Assembly (NCBI GenBank): GCA_015060015.1
Contig: SUZG01000011.1
Span: 1-57,633 of the forward strand
Source of the DNA: Rikenellaceae bacterium
GTDB taxonomy: Bacteria; Bacteroidota; Bacteroidia; Bacteroidales; Rikenellaceae
DNA length: 57,633 nucleotides
Direction of reading: 5' to 3'
The stretch's first letter is position 1. Each line of letters starts with the position of its first letter. Positions 1 through 7,290 of the stretch are shown here, one piece after another. Made by a program: the position numbers and the translations under genes. The notes beneath the pieces were generated by a model that did not search any database, had not been told where the DNA came from, and saw nothing but the letters and a program-made list of their open reading frames with translations.

Positions 1-93
1 TCCTGGGTTGAGAACAAGTTGAACAACAGACCCAGAAAGAGGCTTGGTTATCTCACACCAAATGAGAAATTTAATTCAATATTAACAAATTAG
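1..93 (+). CDS. IS30-family transposase, C-terminal end only
   Basis: An open frame runs in from the left edge and stops at a TAG at 91-93. Its 30 residues contain NNRPRKRLGY followed by LTPNE, the very conserved C-terminal signature of IS30-family DDE transposases (compare NNRPRKCLGF-TPNE in IS30/IS4351 relatives). The catalytic domain lies outside the window, so intactness cannot be judged. The frame overlaps the 3' end of the oppositely oriented WG-repeat gene by 23 bases, as expected if the insertion sequence landed in that gene. Family assignment rests on a short but distinctive motif. Confidence 0.8.
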   Translation, partial: SWVENKLNNRPRKRLGYLTPNEKFNSILTN

Positions 94-122
94 AATTCGA
101 TTGCATTTGCAAGTTGAATTCG
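1..122 (+). mobile_element. Right end of an IS30-type insertion sequence
   Basis: The transposase stop at 93 is followed by about 30 bases (94-122) that would be expected to hold the right terminal inverted repeat. The WG-repeat protein coded on the other strand loses its repeat pattern exactly here: after KEIIKC at about position 122 the residues no longer follow the WG consensus. The right boundary is therefore placed at about 120-125. The left end is not in the window, so the inverted repeat cannot be confirmed by pairing. Confidence 0.5.
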
Positions 123-1849
123 CCACATTTAATTATCTCTTTGCCTGATATATCAAAGAGCCCATACTTATGTCCAGATATTACTTTGATGAAATGGTAA
201 TAAAAATCAAATTCCAAAGAATCGTATTCACAAGGGATTATATCCTTACCCATTTCATCCAATAAACCATATTTACGACCTTTCCGTACTTTCGTTAATC
301 CAACCTTATAAATATGATTCATTTCTTCATATATGCAAGGTGTGATTTCTTGTCCATTTTTATCGAGCAGCCCCCATTCGTCGTAAAGTTTAACTTGTGC
401 TATTTGCACCACATCTGTATTCACACAATCCAATGCATCATATTTTAATGGGACAATTATTTGTCCAGATTGATCAATTAATCCCCATTTACCATCTGAT
501 TCAACGGCAAGAAGACTATCATTAAAAGTTTTAACCCAATCATATATACATGGAATAACCTCCTTATCTGTTGTGATATCTATACACCCATATTTTCTCT
601 CAATTTGAACTTTTATTAAGTTGCCTTGAAAATGATTAACATCATCATATTTTAATGGAATAACAACTTTGTCATTACAATCTATAACTCCATATTTTTT
701 ATTCAAGCAAACTTTCATTAATCCATTATGCAAGGGTTTGATATATGTATATTTACAAGGGATTACTTCTTGTCCATCTTTGTCAACAATACCCCAAATT
801 GCATTAATAAACTCATCAGAGAATTTATTCTCCCAAAAACCATTTATGCCTACTATCGTTGTTAGCTCATTCCTAGAGATACAATCATACTTAGGATAAA
901 TAAGATATTCACCCAATTTATTGATCCATCCCCATTTTCCTCCGACCCTAGGGATGTTATAATTGCTATCATATCTACCTCCAATATTAACGCTTGCTGT
1001 ATTATGATTAAAGTCATACACATAATCATATATGCAAGGAATAACTTCTTTACCATTCTCATCTATAAATCCCCATTTCCCGCATTTAGGTTCTTCTTTA
1101 TCCTGATATGGCTTATATGGCAAACTTCTGTCTCCTACATTTACCCTTGCTAGTCCATTATAAAATGTACCTATAAATGAGTATTTAAGAGGTGTTAACT
1201 TATTGCCCTCAAGATCCAACAAACAGCATTTGCAATTGTTTACACCGCAAAAAAGATTCACACCATCGATTTTGTCAATCCTTGAATATTTCGCATCAAT
1301 AATAATATCCGAATTTGAACTAATTAGACCATATTTATTCTCACTGCAAAATATAGCAATCTCATGTTCCGTAGGCTTGATCAAACTATATTGAGGAATA
1401 ACAATATACTTACCAGATGAATGGAATATTCCCCACAAACACTTCTTCTTAACACATATGGTGTTACGCCCAAACGGTAATACTTCGTCAAAAGTTGTAT
1501 GATCATATACAATGTCTCCGTTGCGGTTAATATAACCTATCGACTCCCCATTTTTAGTTACTTCTGCAAAACCACAGCAAAATTCGCCGACAGAGTCATA
1601 TTGAGAAATAAGGCGTTTATATCGAATAGGCTTTAAGGCTATATCTCGATGTTCGGTATGTTCCAAGCCATCAGTTCGGAAATCGAAATCGGTGCGGTCG
1701 GCGGAATTTTCCGCACTCACGCACTCCACCCAATAAGCACCTCTGCTAAGCGAAATATTGTAATCATCATCAGCTTTTGCTAATCCGTGTAATTCGGTAT
1801 CAACATATACTTTACATTCAAGGTCTGGATGTATGATAAGTACGGACAT
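71..1849 (-). CDS. WG-repeat (KWG) protein, 3' end altered by IS insertion
   Basis: A cytoplasmic-looking protein of 592 residues, with no signal peptide or membrane segment. From about residue 80 to the end it is built of some 13 copies of the WG repeat (Pfam WG_beta_rep type), with the pattern (K/E)(W/Y)G(L/F/V)ID..GKE(V/I)IPC.YD every 40-45 residues. Such arrays form beta-solenoid or propeller-like scaffolds, and the family has no single known function. The first ATG is at 1849; the frame can open upstream only at a TTG. It is the last gene of a tight operon, 11 bases after the metallo-hydrolase. The last 17 residues leave the repeat pattern and come from the end of the IS30-type element, so the original C-terminus, perhaps with further repeats, has probably been lost. 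Confidence 0.8.
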   Translation of the reverse strand: MSVLIIHPDLECKVYVDTELHGLAKADDDYNISLSRGAYWVECVSAENSADRTDFDFRTDGLEHTEHRDIALKPIRYKRLISQYDSVGEFCCGFAEVTKNGESIGYINRNGDIVYDHTTFDEVLPFGRNTICVKKKCLWGIFHSSGKYIVIPQYSLIKPTEHEIAIFCSENKYGLISSNSDIIIDAKYSRIDKIDGVNLFCGVNNCKCCLLDLEGNKLTPLKYSFIGTFYNGLARVNVGDRSLPYKPYQDKEEPKCGKWGFIDENGKEVIPCIYDYVYDFNHNTASVNIGGRYDSNYNIPRVGGKWGWINKLGEYLIYPKYDCISRNELTTIVGINGFWENKFSDEFINAIWGIVDKDGQEVIPCKYTYIKPLHNGLMKVCLNKKYGVIDCNDKVVIPLKYDDVNHFQGNLIKVQIERKYGCIDITTDKEVIPCIYDWVKTFNDSLLAVESDGKWGLIDQSGQIIVPLKYDALDCVNTDVVQIAQVKLYDEWGLLDKNGQEITPCIYEEMNHIYKVGLTKVRKGRKYGLLDEMGKDIIPCEYDSLEFDFYYHFIKVISGHKYGLFDISGKEIIKCGEFNLQMQSNSNLLILN

Positions 1850-1860
1850 AAACAAAATAA

Positions 1861-2982
1861 TTATAGGTTATAAATAAATTGTTGTTTTGTTTTCGGGTTC
1901 TCTGTTATAATTATTGGGAGGCACTTATTCTTCCAAATAACATCAAGCGTAGCATCGTCAGGGTGTCCATATTTATCAGTTTCTCCTGCTGATATAATGC
2001 ATATCTTTTCAAGTGAGTATAACCCATTATTAAGATTTTTTTCAGAGCCATGATGTGGTACTTGTATAAGGCCAATGTTATTCCAAAAATATGAATAAAA
2101 TTTTTGGAGAGAAGCGAATCCATCAGACGCCTCATAATCTCCTGTATACAAGCAATTAATTGTACACATTTTATTTGTATACTCCTCAAGTATATGTAAG
2201 CATGCAGGCAAACAACATCGTTCACCACAATCTACACCAGAGTACAATGTCATTGAATACGAGTTATGTTTTTCTCCATATACCGATTGGTATATTTTTT
2301 TGCATTCTTCAATCCCAATATCTTGTATGACAGTTGATAGTTTATCAATGTCAATAGTTTCATCATCTTCCCATATATCAGCGAAACGCTCATCCAGCTT
2401 GATAGCTTCAACAATCTCACCTTTTTTATTCTTCGAATTAAATGGTATAAATTGCCAATTATTTTCAATTAAAGTTATGATTGATGGAGAATCCATATAT
2501 GCCTTAACGGTGCTAATATCTAAGACCTCAAACCGCACATTTTCGTCAAAATTAAATTCGCCGATTTGTGTCGTTTTTTCTTTATCTTGACATATGTGAA
2601 GAAAATCTTCTATCGTATCAATATCCTCATAATGCATAGCATTCCCCAAATACGCTTCAAGTACAATCTGTGGCGTTAATTTTGGTATAAATATTCTTTT
2701 AACATCGCAATGTTCCATTAACTTGTTTATCCCATTAATATGGTCTTGATGGAAATGGGATACAAATAATGCATCTATTTTATCTCCTTTATTAAAACAG
2801 CTTGTAATAATATCGTTTATTCGTTGTTGGAACGCTTCTGGAGATACTCCAGCTTTTGCCGTTTCAAAACATCCACAATCAAAGACAATATTAGCGATAT
2901 TATTGCCCAAGTTATCATAAAATCGTTCAGTATAGAATGCTCCATGTCCAACAGGATGGAATGTTCGTTTCAGTGTAGCCAT
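1861..2982 (-). CDS. ComEC-like MBL-fold metallo-hydrolase
   Basis: A 373-residue soluble protein of the metallo-beta-lactamase fold. Visible motifs are HFHQDH (His76, His78, Asp80, His81), TGD at 280-282, PHHGS at 309-313 and KYGHPDD at 337-343. This is the set found in the hydrolase domain of ComEC/Rec2 and in stand-alone relatives that act on nucleic acids or other phosphodiesters. No membrane segments are present, so this is not a DNA-uptake channel. The insert between residues 100 and 270 is large and Cys-rich near 252-277. It is the middle gene of a three-gene operon, 8 bases after the 94-aa gene and 11 before the WG gene. MBL enzymes of this type often act in conflict systems, but the substrate is unknown here. 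Confidence 0.82.
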   Translation of the reverse strand: MATLKRTFHPVGHGAFYTERFYDNLGNNIANIVFDCGCFETAKAGVSPEAFQQRINDIITSCFNKGDKIDALFVSHFHQDHINGINKLMEHCDVKRIFIPKLTPQIVLEAYLGNAMHYEDIDTIEDFLHICQDKEKTTQIGEFNFDENVRFEVLDISTVKAYMDSPSIITLIENNWQFIPFNSKNKKGEIVEAIKLDERFADIWEDDETIDIDKLSTVIQDIGIEECKKIYQSVYGEKHNSYSMTLYSGVDCGERCCLPACLHILEEYTNKMCTINCLYTGDYEASDGFASLQKFYSYFWNNIGLIQVPHHGSEKNLNNGLYSLEKICIISAGETDKYGHPDDATLDVIWKNKCLPIIITENPKTKQQFIYNL

Positions 2983-2990
2983 AATATATC

Positions 2991-3275
2991 TTATCCTAAC
3001 ATTACTCCATTACCTTCATTAATTGCAATAGGATATATTTCAATATCATCTCCATTTTGCCAGGTAGATAAGTCGAAATTCCCAACATTATTGACGGATA
3101 CAATATGATAGAGCTCTCCATTCTCCGTGTTATAGGCGACCATGCCTCCACCTCCTGCATTAACAGAAAATACCACCTTAAAACAATCTACTGCATTAAC
3201 TAAATCTCCTGAATAATGGGTTATAGTCCCATTTGTCCGATGAATCTGAAAATTTTGAAGGTGCATAACTTGCAT
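2991..3275 (-). CDS. Hypothetical 94-aa protein, first gene of MBL/WG operon
   Basis: A small soluble protein I do not recognise. It has a Gly-rich turn (NAGGGG near residue 55), an acidic C-terminal half and predicted mostly beta structure. There is no signal peptide. ATG at 3275 opens the frame; a second Met follows at residue 4. It leads the operon with the metallo-hydrolase and WG-repeat genes, 8 bases from the next gene, which is the main reason to call it real. It sits at the end of a leader of about 250 bases with strong predicted structure. It could be a regulatory partner or sensor for the hydrolase; that is a guess from position only. Confidence 0.6.
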   Translation of the reverse strand: MQVMHLQNFQIHRTNGTITHYSGDLVNAVDCFKVVFSVNAGGGGMVAYNTENGELYHIVSVNNVGNFDLSTWQNGDDIEIYPIAINEGNGVMLG

Positions 3276-3529
3276 AATGCATATGTGTTTTCCTACCTCT
3301 CAGCCCGAAGATAGCGGTTAGTAGTAAAAAAGAAAGCGCAGGGCTGGAGTCTTATCTGAGGATAGTAGGCCGTAGGAGTGCCCGAACATTCAAATAAGCA
3401 ACAACCCCGCGCCATATCATATAGATATGACGAGAAGTGCGGACGCTTATTCTCTATGTTCCAATGAATTTCCTACGTTCACTATCCGAGAATAAACTTA
3501 CGCTTCCGTAAATTTTAATATATCACCTA
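3276..3529 (-). ncRNA. Structured 5' leader of the MBL/WG operon
   Basis: About 250 non-coding bases lie between a promoter-like site and the first gene. Read on the minus strand the leader has a GC-rich arm GCGCGGGG (near 3404-3411) that can pair with CCCTGCGC (near 3337-3344), enclosing a TATC-ctca-GATA hairpin and a Gly/Cys-like rich stretch, followed by a pyrimidine-rich run of T near 3325-3332. It is far more GC-rich than its surroundings. A T-run after the large helix would fit an attenuator or a self-standing RNA. No known riboswitch class was recognised. Confidence 0.4.
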
Positions 3530-3561
3530 CAAAGTTAGATAACATATTTGGGAAACGCAAT
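3530..3561 (-). promoter_or_regulatory. Promoter of the MBL/WG operon
   Basis: On the minus strand TAACTTTG (3530-3537) matches the Bacteroidota -7 box TAnnTTTG and is preceded at 20 bases by ATTG (3558-3561), a near -33 TTTG. Transcription would begin near 3523, giving a leader of about 250 bases. Confidence 0.5.
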
Positions 3562-3981
3562 ATGCCGACACGACTTTTTTCAAGGTTGTTGCAAAATATT
3601 ATAGACAAAGTTCGTGCAAAGAAATTTCTTATGCAAGAGCAAGCACTATTGAGTTGTAATTTTGTTTTTTATAGGTTGGGGAGTTGTTTGCTGCGGTCAA
3701 TGTCCGAAATATAAATATATTACTGATTATCAGCATACAAAATGATTTGTACTATATATTTTAATGTTTGGTATTTCAACTACTTGCAAAGTTGCGGATT
3801 CATGTTTTATACGAGGTAATAGAATGTAAGGATTACACCGAATCAGGGTTTATATCCGCGGGACAGACCTGCCTAAAACGGGCTTTTTTAGGGCCGCCAA
3901 AGCAAGTCTGTCCGTTGGATGTGAGAGAATGAAAGCAGAGCTAAATAACCCTCAAAAACAAGGCGTGATTTATCGAAAAAT
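3562..3981. other. Non-coding stretch with nested inverted repeat
   Basis: No convincing gene was found. At 3861-3913 an 8-bp inverted repeat (GGACAGAC with GTCTGTCC) encloses a second hairpin, CCTAAAA (3872-3878) with TTTTAGG (3886-3892). It lies about 70 bases past the end of the leftward DUF3871 gene and could terminate that transcript, or be a recombination or transfer site of the element. The rest is AT-rich and otherwise unremarkable. Confidence 0.45.
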
Positions 3982-5052
3982 CTACTCTATAAACCACCTG
4001 TAATTGCTCTCGCCTTGCAATGCTTGACCGATACCCGAAACGAGTTCGGTAGCATTGAGTGAACGATCGAGGAAGGTGTCGATATAGCTCGATTTATTTG
4101 CTCCTGTGAAGAGGTTATATACTCGCCATAGGTCTATTTCGTCAGCGCCCTCCGTGCGAGAGAAATTCTCGTCGGCATAGTATGCTCTTGCAATTGCATT
4201 TATATGGCTGTCGGTAAACTCCATTGCGGGTAGTAGCTTCTTCTCCGTTGCTGGCAGATACTGATATAAGCGAGTCTTGCCAATGAGCTGTGCAAACTGA
4301 TGCTCCGAGAGTGAAAGGCCTTGCAGTTGGCTCATAGCCGTCAGATGCTTCTGTGCATCGTATTGCTGAAATAGTTGCAATGCACCCTCGAAGAGTTGCT
4401 GCACACTCATAACTCGCATATCGGAGAGCAGACCGTCGGTCGAAACACATAGATTACAGCATACCAAATTCTTGAAGCCGATAAATATCTTGAATCGCTC
4501 CATAGTTTTACGCGAATAGAGATTTTCGTGATTATAGGCTCTTACGCCACCAATCGAGAGGTTTAGCCGATTGCCCGCTATATCCTCATATATGGTAGGT
4601 ATCTCGAAGCAGAATGCCATGCGTTCGTAGTAGATCGTCTTGTCGCTATCCAAGAGTTGCGAAGCGGGTTTATGTATCGCTTCGGGGATTCTTCCCTTGA
4701 TGATATGCGATGCTACGATGTCGGGCGTATCTATTGCCTCATTTGGGAAAATACGATACGCAGCACCCAATATCGTTTCGATAAACGCCTGATGCGAGAT
4801 TGTCAGTTCATTATCTTTTGAGAATACGGGAACGATGCAATCTTCTCGCAGATGCTCTATATCTACGGGCTTGGTATTAGCCTCGATAAAGTGACGAGAG
4901 TGATAAGTTGTGTTCGTAGAGAGAGGAATAACTCGGCTCTCTGCTACTTGTTCTCTGGCTATATCATTCCATACGGTTAAGCCTGCCGAAAAATCGGCGT
5001 TAGGCTGCAGAGCTGTGCTGTACATAGTTTGTTGCGTTTTGAGGTTGAACAT
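3982..5052 (-). CDS. DUF3871 family protein
   Basis: A 356-residue soluble protein that I place in DUF3871, a Bacteroidota family found on plasmids and integrative elements, with no established function. Features seen: an N-terminal stretch with TYHSRHFIEANT near residue 50, NLSIGGVRAYNHENL near 165 and NLCVSTDG near 200, and an acidic C-terminal third. This layout resembles DUF932-like phage and plasmid proteins. Its start overlaps the end of the upstream Sak4-like ATPase by 53 bases (26 if the second Met is used), so the two are translationally coupled and probably work together in recombination or replication of the element. Trp codons here are all TGG. Confidence 0.7.
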   Translation of the reverse strand: MFNLKTQQTMYSTALQPNADFSAGLTVWNDIAREQVAESRVIPLSTNTTYHSRHFIEANTKPVDIEHLREDCIVPVFSKDNELTISHQAFIETILGAAYRIFPNEAIDTPDIVASHIIKGRIPEAIHKPASQLLDSDKTIYYERMAFCFEIPTIYEDIAGNRLNLSIGGVRAYNHENLYSRKTMERFKIFIGFKNLVCCNLCVSTDGLLSDMRVMSVQQLFEGALQLFQQYDAQKHLTAMSQLQGLSLSEHQFAQLIGKTRLYQYLPATEKKLLPAMEFTDSHINAIARAYYADENFSRTEGADEIDLWRVYNLFTGANKSSYIDTFLDRSLNATELVSGIGQALQGESNYRWFIE

Positions 5053-5728
5053 TTTCGGGATTTGTCGAGAGATTACACCAACGCAGTATTGCCTGACCCA
5101 CTTGGGGTGTAATCATAAATTCGGGTCTTCCAGTAAAGAGTCCCGTTCTATCCTTGGAGGTCGTGGCTTTATGATTCATCGCTATATCCAATACTGCCGT
5201 AAACTCATAATCGACATTATCACGTTGTACGGCCTTTAATCCCACCTTTTCGGGCACCATCTTGCCGTTCTTATCCGAGAGAACATAATCCTGCTTTGAA
5301 CGCATCGTGCAGATGATATGAGCCGAGGAGGTGAGGATACGCTGAATAAAGGCGTTCTGTCGAGGTGTGACCTTTGCCCAATTGGCAAATGAGTTGCCTT
5401 GCAGGTTAGCGTGATAATCCAGCAAATAATCCCAACAATGAGAGATGCTGTCGATGATGATTACCTCAGCTCCTGCTTGCTCGCAAATCGAGATAGCCTC
5501 GATGTAGGTTTCAGGAGCAAAATTGTCGAGTGTGAGGACTTGATAACCGCCCAAATGGGCATAGAGGTCGGCAGAGCAATTCTCGGAGTCAATAACTGCA
5601 ATCTTCGACCAGTCGCCCGTCATACCATAGGCTATGAGAAGTGAAGAATAGGTTTTGCCGCTGCCACTTGCACCAGCCAACGCCAAACGCATCTTTGCTG
5701 CTCGGCGCATTGATTGTCGTAACTGCAT
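5000..5728 (-). CDS. Sak4-like RecA-fold ATPase (AAA_24)
   Basis: A 242-residue NTPase with Walker A GASGSGKT at residues 19-26 and Walker B IIID at 90-93, followed by a Ser/His-rich sensor region and a conserved RSKQDYV segment near 155. The pattern, length and element context match the AAA_24/Sak4 group: RecA-core single-strand annealing or recombination proteins of phages and plasmids. It overlaps DUF3871, which suggests a two-gene recombination module. ATG at 5728 is chosen; an internal Met at residue 7 or 13 is also possible. Function as an annealing protein is from family knowledge, not shown here. Confidence 0.72.
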   Translation of the reverse strand: MQLRQSMRRAAKMRLALAGASGSGKTYSSLLIAYGMTGDWSKIAVIDSENCSADLYAHLGGYQVLTLDNFAPETYIEAISICEQAGAEVIIIDSISHCWDYLLDYHANLQGNSFANWAKVTPRQNAFIQRILTSSAHIICTMRSKQDYVLSDKNGKMVPEKVGLKAVQRDNVDYEFTAVLDIAMNHKATTSKDRTGLFTGRPEFMITPQVGQAILRWCNLSTNPENVQPQNATNYVQHSSAA

Positions 5729-6021
5729 AATACAAAATAATTTAGATTGTTAAACATAATATATCTAACCATTAGTTGTAAGCTTTAGTGGGATTATATA
5801 AAATCTCCACCAATCATCTTGTTTGAATACACTTCACAATCAACCTATGGGGAGGGGGGTTTTGTGGAGTAGCTGTTACTCCGCAGAATATATTTCTCGA
5901 AAAGTTTGCCGATGTCGGCAAGAAATAGGCTGTCTGAGGCAAATTTGATATTGAAGTTTGCCTATAGATATTTAATAGGAGGAACGATTCGAGGCATATT
6001 CTCCGAATTATTTAACCCAAA
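5729..6021. other. Intergenic region upstream of the Sak4-like operon
   Basis: Non-coding, AT-rich apart from an unusual G-run (about 5849-5861, interrupted once) followed by T. It must hold the promoter of the leftward ATPase/DUF3871 pair, but no perfect TAnnTTTG box was found close to 5728. A rightward 80-residue frame over 5906-6148 is not convincing because it runs over the terminator and the end of the HTH gene. Confidence 0.4.
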
Positions 6022-6053
6022 TAAAAAGCCCAACAGATTTTCTCTGCTGGGCT
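6022..6053 (-). terminator. Terminator of the TGA-interrupted HTH gene
   Basis: Arms 6027-6036 and 6044-6053 form a 10-bp stem with one G-U pair and a 7-base loop; on the minus strand it is followed by a T-run (6022-6026). It begins 6 bases after the stop codon of the leftward gene at 6059, an intact rho-independent terminator that speaks for the gene being, or having recently been, expressed. Confidence 0.75.
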
Positions 6054-6058
6054 TCGTG

Positions 6059-6907
6059 TTAGAAGGAGTATGCTGTTGCAATAGCTGGCTTCTGATTCTG
6101 ATTCTGCTGGTATTTATCATAGTAGTGCTGCAATCGCAACGGTTTTAGAAAATACTCGACAGAGACCTCTTTGGGAAGCGTCGGGCATTGCTGTTCAAGA
6201 TTGTGCCGCAAATCAAGATGCGGATTTTCTCGATAATCTTCCAATGGTCGATATGCAGCACCAATAAGATCCAATGCCATACGATTTTTACTCTTATATG
6301 GTCGTAGCGTTGAGCCTTTATCCTCACAAAATTTCTCCAACTCGGCAAATATATCTTTATCTCGTTCTCGTAACGAATCGTTGATAAAGTAATCTCCCGT
6401 AAGGTTATATCCTCACTCATCTTTCTCCACAATGCCGCGTTGTATGCACTCATCAAGCAAACTCGACACTGTATTGCGAGATATTCTAAGTCCATCGGCT
6501 ATTTGCCTCTTATTTCAGCCAATCGTGTTTTTACCATTTACGCAGATACATTTTAGCAACAAGATAAAACCTGCTATCTTTGGAGTGTATCCCTGCTGGA
6601 AAAACTTCCTGTCCAGCATAAAATAATTCCGCATACGCAAATTGGTGTCATAGGAGTTGTAGCGGATATTTTCATCTACAAAGCGAGACTCTATTTTGAG
6701 TAAGTGTGCCCCCTCCAGTCGATGAATGCTGCGTTGTATGGTGCGATACTTAACGCCTGTCAGCTTGACTAATTTTTCTATACCTGCGTGGCTGATGCCA
6801 TTTTTATAATCAGAGCAACTCCGCAATGTGGCTCACACGAAAGCGTCAATCGGCTTGCTGTTACTCTCAATCTCTTTAATCTGTTTGGGAATTGTAATGT
6901 AACTCAT
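6059..6907 (-). pseudogene. HTH replication-type protein with three in-frame TGA codons
   Basis: One continuous frame of 282 codons runs from ATG at 6907 to TAA at 6059, broken only by TGA at 6833-6835, 6515-6517 and about 6409-6411. Between them the reading is smooth: a winged-helix-like N-terminal half (GIEKLVKLTGVKYRTIQRSI) and a second HTH (QIADGLRISRNTVSSLL) near residues 132-148, then a basic, Gln-rich tail. Such two-HTH proteins are plasmid or element replication/regulatory proteins. No TGG occurs anywhere in the frame, and each TGA sits where Trp would read well (DAFV-x-ATLR, TIG-x-NKRQ, KDE-x-GYNL). Neighbouring genes use TGG for Trp. It is conservatively listed as a pseudogene; readthrough or TGA-as-Trp decoding is the alternative. 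The frame at the first TGA depends on a run of three A at 6840-6842. Confidence 0.6.
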
Positions 6908-7040
6908 CGTTTGCAATGTAGTTATGGGTGAATAAAATCTCTTTTAGGCGTAACAACCTGCGAAATCGTGATACGCCATAATGTCTTTTGGCCTCTTTGC
7001 GTGTTGCAAAGCGAAGCCCATCTAACGGGTTGTAGTACAT
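6876..7040 (-). CDS. Small basic 54-aa protein upstream of the HTH gene
   Basis: ATG at 7040 opens a 54-codon frame rich in Arg and Lys (MYYNPLDGLRF, then TRKEAKRHYGVSRFRRLL), ending in TAA at 6876, 32 bases inside the HTH gene start at 6907. The overlap suggests translational coupling. The frame is preceded by a well-formed leftward promoter and repeats. The sequence looks like a short DNA-binding or leader protein; I do not recognise a family. Length alone makes it uncertain. Confidence 0.5.
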   Translation of the reverse strand: MYYNPLDGLRFATRKEAKRHYGVSRFRRLLRLKEILFTHNYIANDELHYNSQTD

Positions 7041-7091
7041 CGTACAAAACTATGTTATAGGTAATTATAATAAGGTAGGTATTCTATATAT

Positions 7092-7141
7092 ATGACAGTT
7101 TTTAGCATTTTCTGCTATTGTCATATGACACTTTTGAGCAT
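7092..7141. repeat. Two 17-bp direct repeats and a 12-bp palindrome
   Basis: ATGACAGTTTTTAGCAT (7092-7108) and ATGACACTTTTGAGCAT (7125-7141) are direct repeats, 15 of 17 bases identical, with starts 33 bp apart (three helical turns). TGTCATATGACA (7119-7130) is a perfect palindrome overlapping the second copy. This arrangement upstream of an HTH protein gene resembles iterons or operator sites of a replication or control region. Confidence 0.6.
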
Positions 7142-7174
7142 CGCACCCACGCTTATATCATCTTCGAAACTTAG

Positions 7175-7190
7175 CCGCCAGACTTGGCGG
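7175..7190. promoter_or_regulatory. Leader hairpin CCGCCA-gact-TGGCGG
   Basis: A perfect 6-bp GC-only stem with a 4-base loop lies about 15 bases downstream of the predicted leftward start site near 7205, so it would form at the 5' end of the leftward transcript. Possible stabiliser or attenuator. Confidence 0.4.
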
Positions 7191-7211
7191 ACTATCTTTG
7201 ATTTGCTGTTA

Positions 7212-7242
7212 CAAAGGTACGGATAATTATTTTGAGAACAAA
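7212..7242 (-). promoter_or_regulatory. Promoter of the leftward HTH operon
   Basis: On the minus strand TTTG (7239-7242), exactly 19 bases, then TACCTTTG (7212-7219): a perfect Bacteroidota -33/-7 pair. Start near 7205; the leader of about 165 bases contains the hairpin and the direct repeats before the 54-aa gene. Confidence 0.8.
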
Positions 7243-7243
7243 A

Positions 7244-7275
7244 TTGTTTTCCCTCATTATTTTTCGCTAAATTTG
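7244..7275 (+). promoter_or_regulatory. Promoter of the rightward 278-aa gene
   Basis: TAAATTTG (7268-7275) matches the -7 box, with TTG at 7244-7246 as a weak -33. It abuts the leftward promoter back to back. Its position rules out the TTG at 7198 as the start of the downstream gene and supports ATG 7291. A further TATCTTTG lies at 7193-7200 without a -33. Confidence 0.55.
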
Positions 7276-7290
7276 AAGAAAAATGTCAGT

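Noticed and set aside
5906..6148. Rightward 80-residue frame with hydrophobic end
   Set aside because: It crosses the terminator hairpin and the coding end of the leftward HTH gene, and has no promoter.
6059..6907. TGA codons as selenocysteine
   Set aside because: The sites are not in redox-type motifs and no SECIS-like hairpin was seen directly after them.
7198..7290. Upstream TTG start for the 278-aa gene
   Set aside because: The TTG lies inside promoter-like boxes and the extra 31 residues overlap both divergent promoters.
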